Source: Enterobacter vonholyi | GTDB lineage: Bacteria > Pseudomonadota > Gammaproteobacteria > Enterobacterales > Enterobacteriaceae | NCBI RefSeq assembly: GCF_008364555.1 | Contig: NZ_VTUC01000017.1 | Coordinates: 1-40,466, forward strand | Reading direction: 5' to 3' | Length of the DNA: 40,466 bases | Shown here: positions 33,233 to 40,466 of the stretch, piece after piece | How positions within the stretch are numbered: position 1 is the stretch's first letter | How the letters are laid out: each line of letters opens with the position of its first letter | Program-made: the position numbers and the translations under genes | The notes under the pieces: model-generated | The model's database searches: none | What the model was told of the DNA's origin: nothing | Seen by the model: only the letters and a program-made list of their open reading frames with translations

Positions 33233-33257
33233 AAGAAAAGCCCGGCAAGCGCCGGGC
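33233..33257 (-). terminator. Terminator of integrase gene
   Basis: GCCCGGC AAGC GCCGGGC (33240-33257), with TTTTCTT on the minus strand, five bases after the integrase stop. Confidence 0.8.
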
Positions 33258-33261
33258 AAAA

Positions 33262-34239
33262 TCATATAGCTTTCTCCATCGGATTAAATCTGACGGCGTC
33301 CTGCAGGTAGTCAGGGGCTAAATGTGCGTAAACCATCGTTTGTTGGATCTTGGCGTGTCCGAGTATCTTCTGCAGTACGAGGATATTTCCCCCGTTCATC
33401 ACAAAGTGAGAGGCAAAAGTATGGCGCAGGGCGTGTACCGCCTGGCCTTTCGGCAGTTCTGGTGCAACCTTCTTAAGCGCATCGCGCACCAGGTCATAAT
33501 CAATATGAGGAAAGAGCAGACCGCGCCCCCGGGCTTTAAGTGCCGCCTCAAGCTTTTGGCTAATTGGTACGGTGCGATCCTTTCCGTTTTTAGTATCAAT
33601 AAAGGTGACACGACCATGAGCCACTCGCGTGCTGGCCAATCTCTTAACCTCCCCCCAACGTGCACCGGTTGAAAGAGAAAGCTCTGCAGCGAGGCTCTCA
33701 TCTTCTGGCAATTCGGCGAGCAGGGCGGCAATTTCTGATAACGAGAGAAAGCCCATTTCAGGAGTAGCTACTTTAAATTTTTTTGCGCCGGAGAATGGGT
33801 TTTTATCGTGGAAATTGCCCGTATCAATCAGAGTTGTGAAAACAGCTGATATGGCCGTGATGTCACGATTAATAGTGTTTGGGCTTACCCCCGATTCGAA
33901 TCTTCTGGCGCGGTAGTCAGCAATCATTTTTTTATTAATCTGATCCGCGCGCGGATACCCGAGGCGTTTGTCGATAGCCTTTACTTTATTATGCGTGCTA
34001 GTGGCAGATTTCATCATCTGCCCCTTCACTTGGTACCAGAGTTCAATGAGCTCAGAGAGCTTTCTGCGGTCAGCAGGTCGTTCTTTCCATTCTTTGTTGT
34101 GGTAATGGCTAATAGCCCAGCGCTCATATTGCTGAGCCTCTGACTTAGTCGGAAAGCGTTTCCGTATGCGCTTACCCTCGCGGCCTTGTGGGCGCAAATC
34201 TACGAGGTATTTCCCGTCCGGTAGCTTAGAAACTGTCAT
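33262..34239 (-). CDS. P2-type tyrosine integrase
   Basis: A 325-residue phage integrase. It has an N-terminal arm-binding domain (KLPDGKYLVDLRPQGREGKR), a core-binding helical domain (residues of about 60-155) and a catalytic domain. The catalytic residues are Arg in GARWGEV, the HALRHTFASHF box, the LQKILGHAKIQQTM box and the nucleophile Tyr in VYAHL. It is complete. It sits at the end of the element next to yeaD, so an attachment site is expected between 33,071 and 33,232. I see only a CCCCA...TGGGG dyad there (33191-33215) and cannot define the core. Confidence 0.93.
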   Translation of the reverse strand: MTVSKLPDGKYLVDLRPQGREGKRIRKRFPTKSEAQQYERWAISHYHNKEWKERPADRRKLSELIELWYQVKGQMMKSATSTHNKVKAIDKRLGYPRADQINKKMIADYRARRFESGVSPNTINRDITAISAVFTTLIDTGNFHDKNPFSGAKKFKVATPEMGFLSLSEIAALLAELPEDESLAAELSLSTGARWGEVKRLASTRVAHGRVTFIDTKNGKDRTVPISQKLEAALKARGRGLLFPHIDYDLVRDALKKVAPELPKGQAVHALRHTFASHFVMNGGNILVLQKILGHAKIQQTMVYAHLAPDYLQDAVRFNPMEKAI

Positions 34240-34412
34240 CCGGCAACCCCCTGAAATTGGCTAAGTGTTTTTAACTGAGAATATTCCTACCCATAAGTGA
34301 GTATAAGTCTCAGAATAAACGTCTGATTAACTAGTGGATTAATCTTCTAAAAGGTTTGTTTTGTAGCTTCATATTCCACCAGTTGACCATAATTCCATTA
34401 TTCGTCTAGCTA

Positions 34413-34712
34413 CTAGCCAGCCTTTTTGCCGTTTTGGTGGTCGGATGTGCTGTTTTGCCCATTAGGGGAGAGAGCCGGACTAATCTGTCCGGCCACCTCA
34501 TTGGTCTCATCGCTCATTAGCCACATTGTGTATTTTTTGAAGAGGTTATGACTTGTGATCTTAACCAGCGTCGAACCACCTGGATCGCGCACGCCGGTCT
34601 CATATTTTTTGATAGTGCTCAACGAAATTCCTGTCACCTCAGAAAATGCTGATTGAGTAAGACCCTCAGCCTCACGGATAGCCTTTATCTTTTCCCCAAG
34701 TTCTCTTGACAT
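34413..34712 (-). CDS. P2-like C repressor (immunity repressor)
   Basis: A 99-residue repressor, the same length as P2 gpC. The N-terminal helix-turn-helix is EGLTQSAFSEVTGISLSTIKKYE. The C-terminal part KKYTMWLMSDETNEVAGQIS followed by PALSPNGQN mirrors P2 C. It would hold the lytic promoter off, with the operator in the C-cox gap. The start at 34712 was chosen for the MSRELGEK N-terminus; the frame stays open upstream without a fitting start. There is no SOS-cleavage domain, as in P2. Confidence 0.9.
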   Translation of the reverse strand: MSRELGEKIKAIREAEGLTQSAFSEVTGISLSTIKKYETGVRDPGGSTLVKITSHNLFKKYTMWLMSDETNEVAGQISPALSPNGQNSTSDHQNGKKAG

Positions 34713-34740
34713 GGTTCCTCTTTGTGCTCTAAATTTGCGT

Positions 34741-34766
34741 TTAAGGTTCACAAATGTGCACCTTAA
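34741..34766. promoter_or_regulatory. Inverted repeat in repressor-cox switch region
   Basis: TTAAGGT (34741-34747) and ACCTTAA (34760-34766) lie in the gap between the divergent C and cox-like genes. It is a candidate operator of the genetic switch. Confidence 0.5.
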
Positions 34767-34833
34767 GACATTAATAACCCCGCAAACTGCATCAAGCAGC
34801 ATCAGGGCGCAAGGATCCAAGAGGATAGCATTA

Positions 34834-35103
34834 ATGACTAAAAAATTGGAAAACTCACTAGATTCAGCATCATCGAGCAGCAAGCTGCCCCACGATTACC
34901 CATTTGGAGATCGTGTTTCTGAGTCAATTGCAGACTATGCAAAGCGTATGGGTGTATCAGTTGGGGCGATGCGCAATCGCGCTGATCGCGGAACGATACC
35001 AATCATTCAGCCTGGGCCAGGTAAAAAACGCGAGGTAAATCTCTACGCTATCTATATGAATGCGCGTTACAAGGGCGAGCGCTATACGGAAATGATGAAT
35101 TAA
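34834..35103 (+). CDS. Cox-like excisionase/transcriptional switch protein
   Basis: An 89-residue DNA-binding protein with a helix-turn-helix near residues 32-58 (ESIADYAKRMGVSVGAMRNR ... GTIPIIQPG). The position, divergent from the C repressor, and the size fit P2 Cox, which represses the lysogenic promoter and directs excision. A GAGGA ribosome-binding site precedes the ATG by eight bases. The sequence is more like a general phage regulator than P2 Cox itself, so the name is by analogy. Confidence 0.75.
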   Translation: MTKKLENSLDSASSSSKLPHDYPFGDRVSESIADYAKRMGVSVGAMRNRADRGTIPIIQPGPGKKREVNLYAIYMNARYKGERYTEMMN

Positions 35104-35138
35104 TTTTCATACTGTCATTTAATACTCTGGAGATAGTT

Positions 35139-35255
35139 ATGATTAATCATTTAATCCCATTTGTTAACTCAGCCAATGAAGTTTTAAGTATGTATTCATT
35201 GCGCCAAAAGGTAGCAGAGAAAAAAAATCAACCATCACTCAATGGCAGAAATTGA
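35139..35255 (+). CDS. Small phage protein, first part of an overlapping or frameshifted pair
   Basis: A 38-codon ORF (MINHLIPFVNSANEVLSMYS, ending KKNQPSLNGRN) with a GGAGAT ribosome-binding site. It contains an A8 run at 35220-35227 and overlaps the next ORF by 14 nt in the +1 frame. Removing one base near the A-run or overlap would give a single protein of about 85 residues. It could be one gene with a frameshift, natural or sequencing error, or two coupled genes. The function is unknown. Confidence 0.5.
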   Translation: MINHLIPFVNSANEVLSMYSLRQKVAEKKNQPSLNGRN

Positions 35256-35391
35256 ATGGTGCTGCCATCAACTTTATAGCATTTCAGGTGCTGCGGCCTA
35301 CGCAGGACATGAAAAAGAGGCAGAAGTAATAAAGTCTGCTGCTGATTACTGGAAGCAAACTGGAATTAAACCTGACTCAATATTGCAATAG
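35242..35391 (+). CDS. Small phage protein, second part of the pair
   Basis: A 49-codon ORF (MAEIEWCCHQLYSISGAAAY, ending TGIKPDSILQ), helical and soluble. The open frame extends upstream to the A8 run without another start. See the preceding ORF for the frameshift question. The function is unknown. Confidence 0.5.
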   Translation: MAEIEWCCHQLYSISGAAAYAGHEKEAEVIKSAADYWKQTGIKPDSILQ

Positions 35392-35401
35392 AGATTAAGC
35401 C

Positions 35402-35644
35402 ATGAAAAGGATTTACGCCGAGCAGGTTAATAAACTGCTTGAGGACTTTTATTTTAATAATGAGTTTGAAAGCAGTAGCCGCTCGCTTTCTTTCAATGTC
35501 TTGCAAAATGGCATTCATCACGTCTATGGCACGGCGTTCTGCTCAGGTGATGATGAGGCCACGGCAGCACTCAAGCCAATACTTATGCAGGTGATAGATG
35601 GAGAGGTGCCGCTACCCATCGACCTGACGGAGTGCGCATGTTAA
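35402..35644 (+). CDS. Small phage early-region protein
   Basis: An 80-residue soluble protein starting MKRIYAEQVNKLLEDFYFNN, acidic, with a C-terminal DLTECAC. It starts ten bases after the previous stop and its stop overlaps the start of the next gene (ATGTTAA). It is part of a tightly packed early operon. No family is recognised. Confidence 0.6.
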   Translation: MKRIYAEQVNKLLEDFYFNNEFESSSRSLSFNVLQNGIHHVYGTAFCSGDDEATAALKPILMQVIDGEVPLPIDLTECAC

Positions 35645-35859
35645 TCGTACAAATCACATCATTAAATTTTGCCTTATTCGCCGGCTTATTTATTACGTTG
35701 TTTATTTATCATCGTTTCAGATATGGCGGGGCGCTTAAGGATTCAATCATATGCTCTGGATATTCTGCAGTGGTTTTTGTGGTGTTGGTTGATGCTTTTA
35801 TTCTCGCTGCTGGCTGGTCTTACTATTCAGCGCTTTATTTCTGGAATCTGGTTTTGTAA
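35638..35859 (+). CDS. Small membrane protein of phage early region
   Basis: A 73-residue protein with two transmembrane segments (about residues 2-22 and 37-58) and a basic loop HRFRYGG between them. The start at 35638 overlaps the preceding stop; a second ATG six bases upstream is possible. The function is unknown; small two-helix proteins in this position can be exclusion or host-takeover factors. Confidence 0.55.
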   Translation: MLIVQITSLNFALFAGLFITLFIYHRFRYGGALKDSIICSGYSAVVFVVLVDAFILAAGWSYYSALYFWNLVL

Positions 35860-35876
35860 ATAAATAAGGGCGGTTT

Positions 35877-36113
35877 ATGTCTGATTTTAGTTTACCCACA
35901 CTTTCAGGTTGCACGGCGCCAGCCCGCATATGGAAAAGCGCCAGCATTGAGCTCAGCGCGTTTATACGTGGTCGCAAAAACCACTCAAGAATTAAACCGC
36001 ACCATTATCTCGTTATTCGCTTAGGCAGGCGCTGGCGCATTCTGAGCAAGGACAATGGCCGCCACTGGCAGCTAATGACGCATGAAACATATAACAAGGA
36101 GTCAAAATTATGA
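35877..36113 (+). CDS. Small basic phage protein
   Basis: A 78-residue Arg/Lys-rich protein. The second half (RIKPHHYLVIRLGRRWRILS, then NGRHWQLMTHETYNK) looks like a compact beta fold and may bind nucleic acid. Its stop overlaps the start of the primase gene by four bases (ATGA). The function is unknown. Confidence 0.6.
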   Translation: MSDFSLPTLSGCTAPARIWKSASIELSAFIRGRKNHSRIKPHHYLVIRLGRRWRILSKDNGRHWQLMTHETYNKESKL

Positions 36114-38798
36114 CCGGCAACCCGTTAGCACCAATGAATGAGCAAGTTAGAGCTGAGGCTCTGCGGCGTCTGGTGCAGGATTTTGACTTTAAAGAACGCG
36201 AGAAGTATCTGCAGCAGGGCTTATGCCCTTACTGCAATAAGCGTGAAATGTACATAAGCACGGAGCGCCCTTATCTAATTAAGTGCGGCCGTGAAAATAA
36301 GTGCGGCAAAGAGATAACCGTGCGCAGCCTTTACCCCGATCTCTTTGAAAACTGGTCGCGCCGTTTCGAGTCAACCCCACAAAACCCCCACGCAGCTGCA
36401 GATGCTTATCTACGCGATGCCAGAGGCCTGGACATTACCCGCTTTAAAGGCTGTTACACCCAGGAATCATTCGCGCGTGATGGCATGGGCAGCGCCACGG
36501 TGAGGTTTACGCTGGCCAATGGCAAAAAATGGGAGCGCATCATTGATGAGCCTGAGCGATTTGAGCAGAAAGCCAATTTCATCGGGTCTTATGCTGGCTA
36601 CTGGTGGGAGTCGCCAGGAATGGATCTGCGTAAGGCTGACAAGATATTTATCACTGAGGGCATTTTTAATGCCATGAGCCTGGTGCAAGCCGGGCTCTAT
36701 GCCGTCGCGACGCTCAGCAGCAATAATTACCCGTCAATGCTGCTCAGCATGCTGGCCGAAGCAATCCCGGACTCAAAAAAGCGCCCTCGGCTTATCTGGG
36801 CTTTTGACGACGACCGGGCTGGCCGCAGTCATATCGTTAAGTTTGCAAAGCGAGCTGCAGAAGATGGCTGGGAAGTTAGCGCGGCGCTGCATACGGAGAA
36901 CGGCGGCCACCTTGACTGGAATGACTTACTGCAGCGCGACAAGCTGACACCAAAAGACTGGAAGCAATACCGGCATCATGGCCGCTTGTTACTGGCTGAC
37001 TCACCAAGTGCAAAGGCGCTTTTGATTTATGAGCATACCGAGCGCACATCGTTTCATTTCAATTATGGGTTCCGTACGTACTGGTTTCAGCTTGATTTCA
37101 ATAAGTACATGAGCGCCTTTGACCGCATACTCGACTTTGATCGAGAGTGCACAAGTGAGGAGGATGCCAAGCGCAAGGCCATCAAAGAAACCGGCATGAT
37201 CGAGGAGATATCAAACTGCGAATTTACGCCGCTTTATTTCCAGCGATCAGAGCCCACGGATGAATCCTGGTATTATCTGCGCGTCAACATGCCCCACGCG
37301 CCAGCCATTAAAGGCACTTTCACTGCCAACCAGCTGGCCAGCTCTGCCGAGTTTAAAAAACGCCTCCTGCATATTGCTAAGGGCGGCACTTATACCGGCA
37401 GCACCAAGCAGCTGGACACCCTGCTGCGCTCACTGCAGATGATAAAAGAAGTTAAAACGCAGAATTTCATCGGTTACAACAAAGAGTTTCGCGCGTGGAT
37501 TATGAATGGCGCAGCTGTTAGCGGCGGCCGGGTTTTTCACCTCAATGATGAGGACTATTTCGAGATCCAAAAGGCCAGCGTCAAAAGCCTGAGCTTAACC
37601 CCTTCACTCGTTATCAATACCGACCTGAGCCAGTTTACGACCAGCTGGCTCAACGATATATGGTCAGCGTTCGGCGTTAAAGGTTACACCGCTCTGGCGT
37701 TCTGGCTCGGCTCGCTGTTCGCAGAGCAGACGCGTGAAATGCATAAATCTTTCCCGTTCCTTGAGATACACGGCGAGCCAGGCACCGGTAAAAGTACGCT
37801 TATCTAGTTTCTCTGGAAGCTCTGCGGCCGTGAGGAATATGAAGGGTTTGATCCGAGCAATTCCACGCCTGCAGCTCGCGGCCGTAACTTTTCTCAGGTT
37901 GCAAATTTGCCGGTGGTACTGATTGAGGGCGATCGCACTAATTCAAGTGATAAGCCATCGAAACTTCGCGCCTTTGACTATGACGAGCTTAAGTCTCTCT
38001 ATAACGGCCGTGCGTCGCGCTCTTTGGGGATTAAAACCAACAATAACGAGACTTATGAGCCACCTTTCGGGGGCAATACTTCTGGCTCAGAATGCTGCTG
38101 TTGACGCCTCAGAGGCTACCTTGTCGCGTATCGTGAGCATGTTTACTGATAAATCAAATCAGACCGACGCAACCCAGGCTGCTGCTGAGCGACTCGAGCA
38201 GATCCCAATGAGCGACGTCTCGGGCTTTTTCATTGCGGCCACGCAAAGAGAGGTAGCAGTCCTGCAGGAGTACGATCACCACTACCGCAAAGCGATGGCC
38301 GATATGGCCAAACATGGCGACATAAGACACCGGCGTGTCATTAAAACCCATTCGCAAATTATCGGCTTTCTGATGGCTCTGGCGCACGTAGTACCGGTTC
38401 ACCCATCTCAAATAGAGCTGACACGTAATTTTATTTTCAGGCTCGCCGCAGAGCGCCAGCGCGCACTCAGCCTCGATCATCCACTGGTGCAGGAGTTCTG
38501 GGAGTTATTCGACTATCTCGATGCACAAGAACAGCATGGCATTAACCATGCGCCAGTAGACAAGGCTGAGGAGATAGCGGTTAATTTCAACCATTTTGAG
38601 GAGATCGCAAACACATACCGGCAGCGGCTGCCGTTCACTTTGTCAGAGATTAAAAAGCTGCTCAAAAGTGGCCGTGAACGTGAGTTTATCCGCACCGCCT
38701 CAGTGCGCAGCTCGGTGAGCGACAGATACAACACCGGCAAATCAAAAGAGATGCGCAAGCCTGAATTTTTTTACTGTTGGATTTTTAAGCGAAGTTAA
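36110..38798 (+). pseudogene. Broken phage primase-helicase (Toprim + P-loop ATPase)
   Basis: About 895 codons if repaired. The N-terminus has a zinc finger (CPYCNKREM...CGRENKCG, residues of about 37-65), then a Toprim domain (FITEGIFNAM near 185; AFDDDRAG near 240). The helicase has Walker A GEPGTGKSTL at about 556. A TAG at 37805-37807 follows GKSTLI; the reading continues as FLWKLCGREEY in frame, so one base change (probably GAG to TAG) explains it. A second lesion is a one-base shift in the G5 run at 38069-38073, after which the frame resumes as AILLAQNAAV to 38798. It would have started replication of the element; now it is inactive. Confidence 0.88.
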
Positions 38799-38851
38799 TC
38801 ACATGGTATATTTTGATATGAAGGGCATGGTGGAATCTTGTTTGCTTAAGG

Positions 38852-38916
38852 GGTAAAGTTGGAACTATACCCACACAAGCCGAAACAGGTAAGTAGCTAC
38901 CTGCTGAAACTTTACC
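38852..38916 (+). other. Structured leader with nested dyads
   Basis: GGTAAAGTT (38852-38860) pairs with AACTTTACC (38908-38916). Inside, CAGGTA (38886-38891) pairs with TACCTG (38898-38903). The outer stem ends seven bases before the ATG of the next gene, where a ribosome-binding site should be, and none is visible. It may be a cis-regulatory RNA element, a non-coding RNA or a DNA operator. Confidence 0.6.
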
Positions 38917-38923
38917 TTAATTT

Positions 38924-40237
38924 ATGGATAAAAATATGCACACAGGTTTTAAAGGAACTTATGAGGCGCTTTTGCGGCTACAGGAAGTCGTTAGCAATAT
39001 TTCAATGACGAAAGGCTTGCTGTCCGACTCTGAGGGTGTGGAATTGCCTGCCATTAAATCAGACGATTTGGTTGACCAAATTGTTTGCATTATTAATAAG
39101 TTGAAGGTATATGGTGATATTGATTTAACCGAAAAAGAAATCAAGGCATATGAATCACTCCCGGAAAAGATAGACGGGCTTGCAAAGGTTCATGTCCCAG
39201 AGTTTGATGGCTCAGACTCAGCAAAAGCTATCGCATCTTATATGTTAACCTTGACTTATATTGACCATTTTATAGATGAGTCACTCACATGGCAAAGACT
39301 TGATAACGCCAATTTGCTTCCAAGAAATTTAAGTAGAAAAATTAGAAGCATGGAGGCTAGATTCAATAAATTGGATCCTGAGATAAATTTACTTGAAGAT
39401 AAAATTAAAACCATCAATGATGCGCACGTAGCTGCGGAAAATATCCCTGTTGATTTAAATGAACTTCGTGAATACAACAGAGAGGCATCAGATTTAAAAG
39501 AAAAAATAACCAAGGTACATTTTGGGCTGGAAGCTCAAGAAGAAAAGGCTCAAAAAATTCTGGATGAGTTAACGAAGAAAAATAATGAAGCTGAAAGATA
39601 TTTGGCACTTTGTGAGGAAGCTATAAGAGCATCAACTTCAAAAGGATTGGCTGGGGCATTTGAAATAAAAGCTGATAAACTCAATCGAAGTATTCAACTC
39701 TGGGTGGCGGGATTGGCTACCGCACTAGGCGTTGGCGGATTTGTTGGATATGAAAGATTGAAAGTATTATCAGGGGTGTTAAATAATCAGAATCCCAATG
39801 CTGTTGTGATTTTCACACAATTATTATTATCAGTATTTAGCATTGGAGCGCCTCTTTGGTTTGCTTGGATGTCTACAAAGCAAATAAATCAAAGGTTTAA
39901 ACTTGCAGAAGACTATGCATACAAATCCTCAGTGGCAAAGGCTTATGAAGGATATAAAAATGAGGCATGTAAAGTTTCAGATGGTGAATTTGAAAAGCGT
40001 CTTTTTGATTCAGCATTGAGTCGTCTTGAAGAGGCTCCACTGAGGTTTGTTAAAGATGATGACTATACAACACCATGGACTGAAATGCTTAATTCTAAAT
40101 CATTCCATAAATTTCTTGATGCATCAGTAGATAATATCAATTTCGTTAAAGGGCTTATAAGCAAAAAAAGCCAGCCTGTAGCATTGGCTAGCAATGACGA
40201 TCTTATTCCTCTTGAAAAAGAAAAAGTAGACGCATAA
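38924..40237 (+). CDS. Unknown coiled-coil protein with two membrane helices
   Basis: A 437-residue protein of low GC content unlike the phage genes around it. Residues 1 to about 140 are helical. About 140-245 form a long charged coiled coil (SMEARFNKLDPEINLLEDKI; EEKAQKILDELTKKNNEAER). A short motif STSKGLAGAFEIKADKLN follows, then two hydrophobic helices (about 262-285 and 298-318) and a cytosolic helical tail. Membrane-anchored coiled-coil proteins in prophage cargo sites often act in phage defence, but no known effector domain is visible. The start is uncertain (ATG 38924 or 38936), as no good ribosome-binding site precedes either. Confidence 0.7.
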   Translation: MDKNMHTGFKGTYEALLRLQEVVSNISMTKGLLSDSEGVELPAIKSDDLVDQIVCIINKLKVYGDIDLTEKEIKAYESLPEKIDGLAKVHVPEFDGSDSAKAIASYMLTLTYIDHFIDESLTWQRLDNANLLPRNLSRKIRSMEARFNKLDPEINLLEDKIKTINDAHVAAENIPVDLNELREYNREASDLKEKITKVHFGLEAQEEKAQKILDELTKKNNEAERYLALCEEAIRASTSKGLAGAFEIKADKLNRSIQLWVAGLATALGVGGFVGYERLKVLSGVLNNQNPNAVVIFTQLLLSVFSIGAPLWFAWMSTKQINQRFKLAEDYAYKSSVAKAYEGYKNEACKVSDGEFEKRLFDSALSRLEEAPLRFVKDDDYTTPWTEMLNSKSFHKFLDASVDNINFVKGLISKKSQPVALASNDDLIPLEKEKVDA

Positions 40238-40240
40238 TTA

Positions 40241-40267
40241 ATCCCCGCATCTGCGGGGATTTTTTTA
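40241..40267. terminator. Bidirectional terminator
   Basis: ATCCCCGC ATCT GCGGGGAT followed by TTTTTT, between the convergent 38924 gene and the minus-strand stump. Confidence 0.85.
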
Positions 40268-40389
40268 TGTTGTTAGTAGTAAGTCGAGGGCAAATTGTCG
40301 CTGTTCAGGGCTTAGTTGGCCAACAAGCTCTTTTACCAGTCTGTCCGTTGCCATCGAGCTGGGGCTGAGGGTGTGTGAGAACGTCAGAT
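40265..40389 (-). pseudogene. C-terminal stump of a phage gene cut by the IS
   Basis: The minus-strand frame is open from the IS edge to TAA at 40265-40267. It reads TFSHTLSPSSMATDRLVKEL and ends GQLSPEQRQFALDLLLTT. Its N-terminus is lost to, or lies beyond, the insertion. It is too short to identify, and an internal ATG would allow only a 29-residue peptide. Confidence 0.35.
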
Positions 40390-40466
40390 TGAATCGCCAC
40401 GGGTTTAACAGACACCTCAGAGTCATTTAAGATGACTTAAAGAGAGGTGCCCATGAGCGGTAAGCG
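40390..40466 (+). mobile_element. 5' end of an IS3-family insertion sequence
   Basis: A terminal inverted repeat TGAATCGCCACGGGTTTAAC... (40390-40415) is followed by a small palindrome AGTCAT/ATGACT (40421-40437). Next come a GAGAGGTG ribosome-binding site and the first codons of OrfA at 40453 (ATG AGC GGT AAG CG, MSGKR), a common OrfA start in IS3-family elements. It is in the same orientation as the copy at 1-116. The window ends inside it. Confidence 0.8.
40453..40466 (+). CDS. Start of IS3-family OrfA (partial)
   Basis: Only MSGK and part of an Arg codon are present. OrfA carries the helix-turn-helix that binds the IS ends. The assignment rests on the adjacent inverted repeat and the recalled MSGKRYPEEFK start of OrfA proteins. 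Confidence 0.6.

Noticed and set aside
37805..37807. Programmed amber recoding (for example pyrrolysine or suppressor) in the primase-helicase
   Set aside because: No recoding signal is visible and the gene has a second frameshift, so decay is the simpler explanation.
37907..38104. Separate small gene between the amber codon and the frameshift
   Set aside because: It is simply the continuation of the primase-helicase frame.

Overview
The window is enterobacterial DNA. A core block from about 14.4 to 33.1 kb carries the yeaD, mipA, yeaG, yeaH, yeaK, yoaI, yeaL, nimR, nimT, yeaO, yoaF, yeaP, yoaK, yoaJ and yeaQ homologues in E. coli-like relative order. It has extra genes E. coli lacks at these places and lacks yeaE, yeaI and yeaJ. 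This suggests Enterobacter or a close relative (inference; no marker gene such as 16S rRNA is present). The block lies between two unrelated prophage remnants. Each window end runs into a copy of the same kind of IS3-family element, so this may be a complete draft contig that stops in repeats.

Region 1 (117-14,228) is the late half of a lambdoid prophage of the phage 21 type, in prophage order: lysis genes (dual-start holin, SAR-type endolysin, Rz with embedded Rz1), cosQ/cosN, small terminase, head, tail and tail fibre. A 3'-terminal piece of icd at 14,229-14,399 marks the bacterial junction, so the element sits in icd as phage 21 and e14 do. The middle is heavily deleted. TerL runs into portal, portal into a ClpP-type protease/capsid fusion, and a DUF2190 start into a tape-measure start and then into protein J. 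Virion production is not expected. The tail-fibre end looks intact and carries a phase switch: an invertible segment (10,719-12,164) with two alternative S74-type fibre C-termini, bounded by Din-type crossover sites and followed by a serine invertase. AT-rich cargo genes (2,435, 12,879, 13,409), a Cor-like exclusion lipoprotein and a 3' half of a tRNA-Pro gene complete the region.

Region 2 (14.4-33.1 kb) is chromosome. It holds DUF1304 and ymjA, a c-di-GMP cluster (two CSS/EAL phosphodiesterases and a GGDEF cyclase, with dgcP/yeaP close by), the small membrane proteins yeaQ, yoaJ, yoaK and yoaI, and the 2-nitroimidazole exporter system nimRT. It also holds the stress kinase operon yeaGH behind a clear sigma-54 promoter, the outer-membrane protein MipA and the sugar-phosphate epimerase YeaD. 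Two intergenic regions look like minus-strand small RNA genes. yoaI has a PhoB-like box, and a class-I glutamine amidotransferase gene is preceded by a 12-bp perfect inverted repeat around its promoter.

Region 3 (33.2-40.4 kb) is the early end of a P2-like element: integrase, a 99-aa C-type repressor, a Cox-like protein, small ORFs and a Toprim primase-helicase. The primase-helicase is dead, with an amber codon in its Walker A region and a later frameshift. Downstream is an AT-rich 437-aa coiled-coil, two-helix membrane protein preceded by a structured leader, then a gene stump cut by the right-hand IS. The most interesting uncharacterised items are this protein with its leader, the cargo genes of the phage 21-like remnant, the candidate sRNAs and the pattern of nested deletions.
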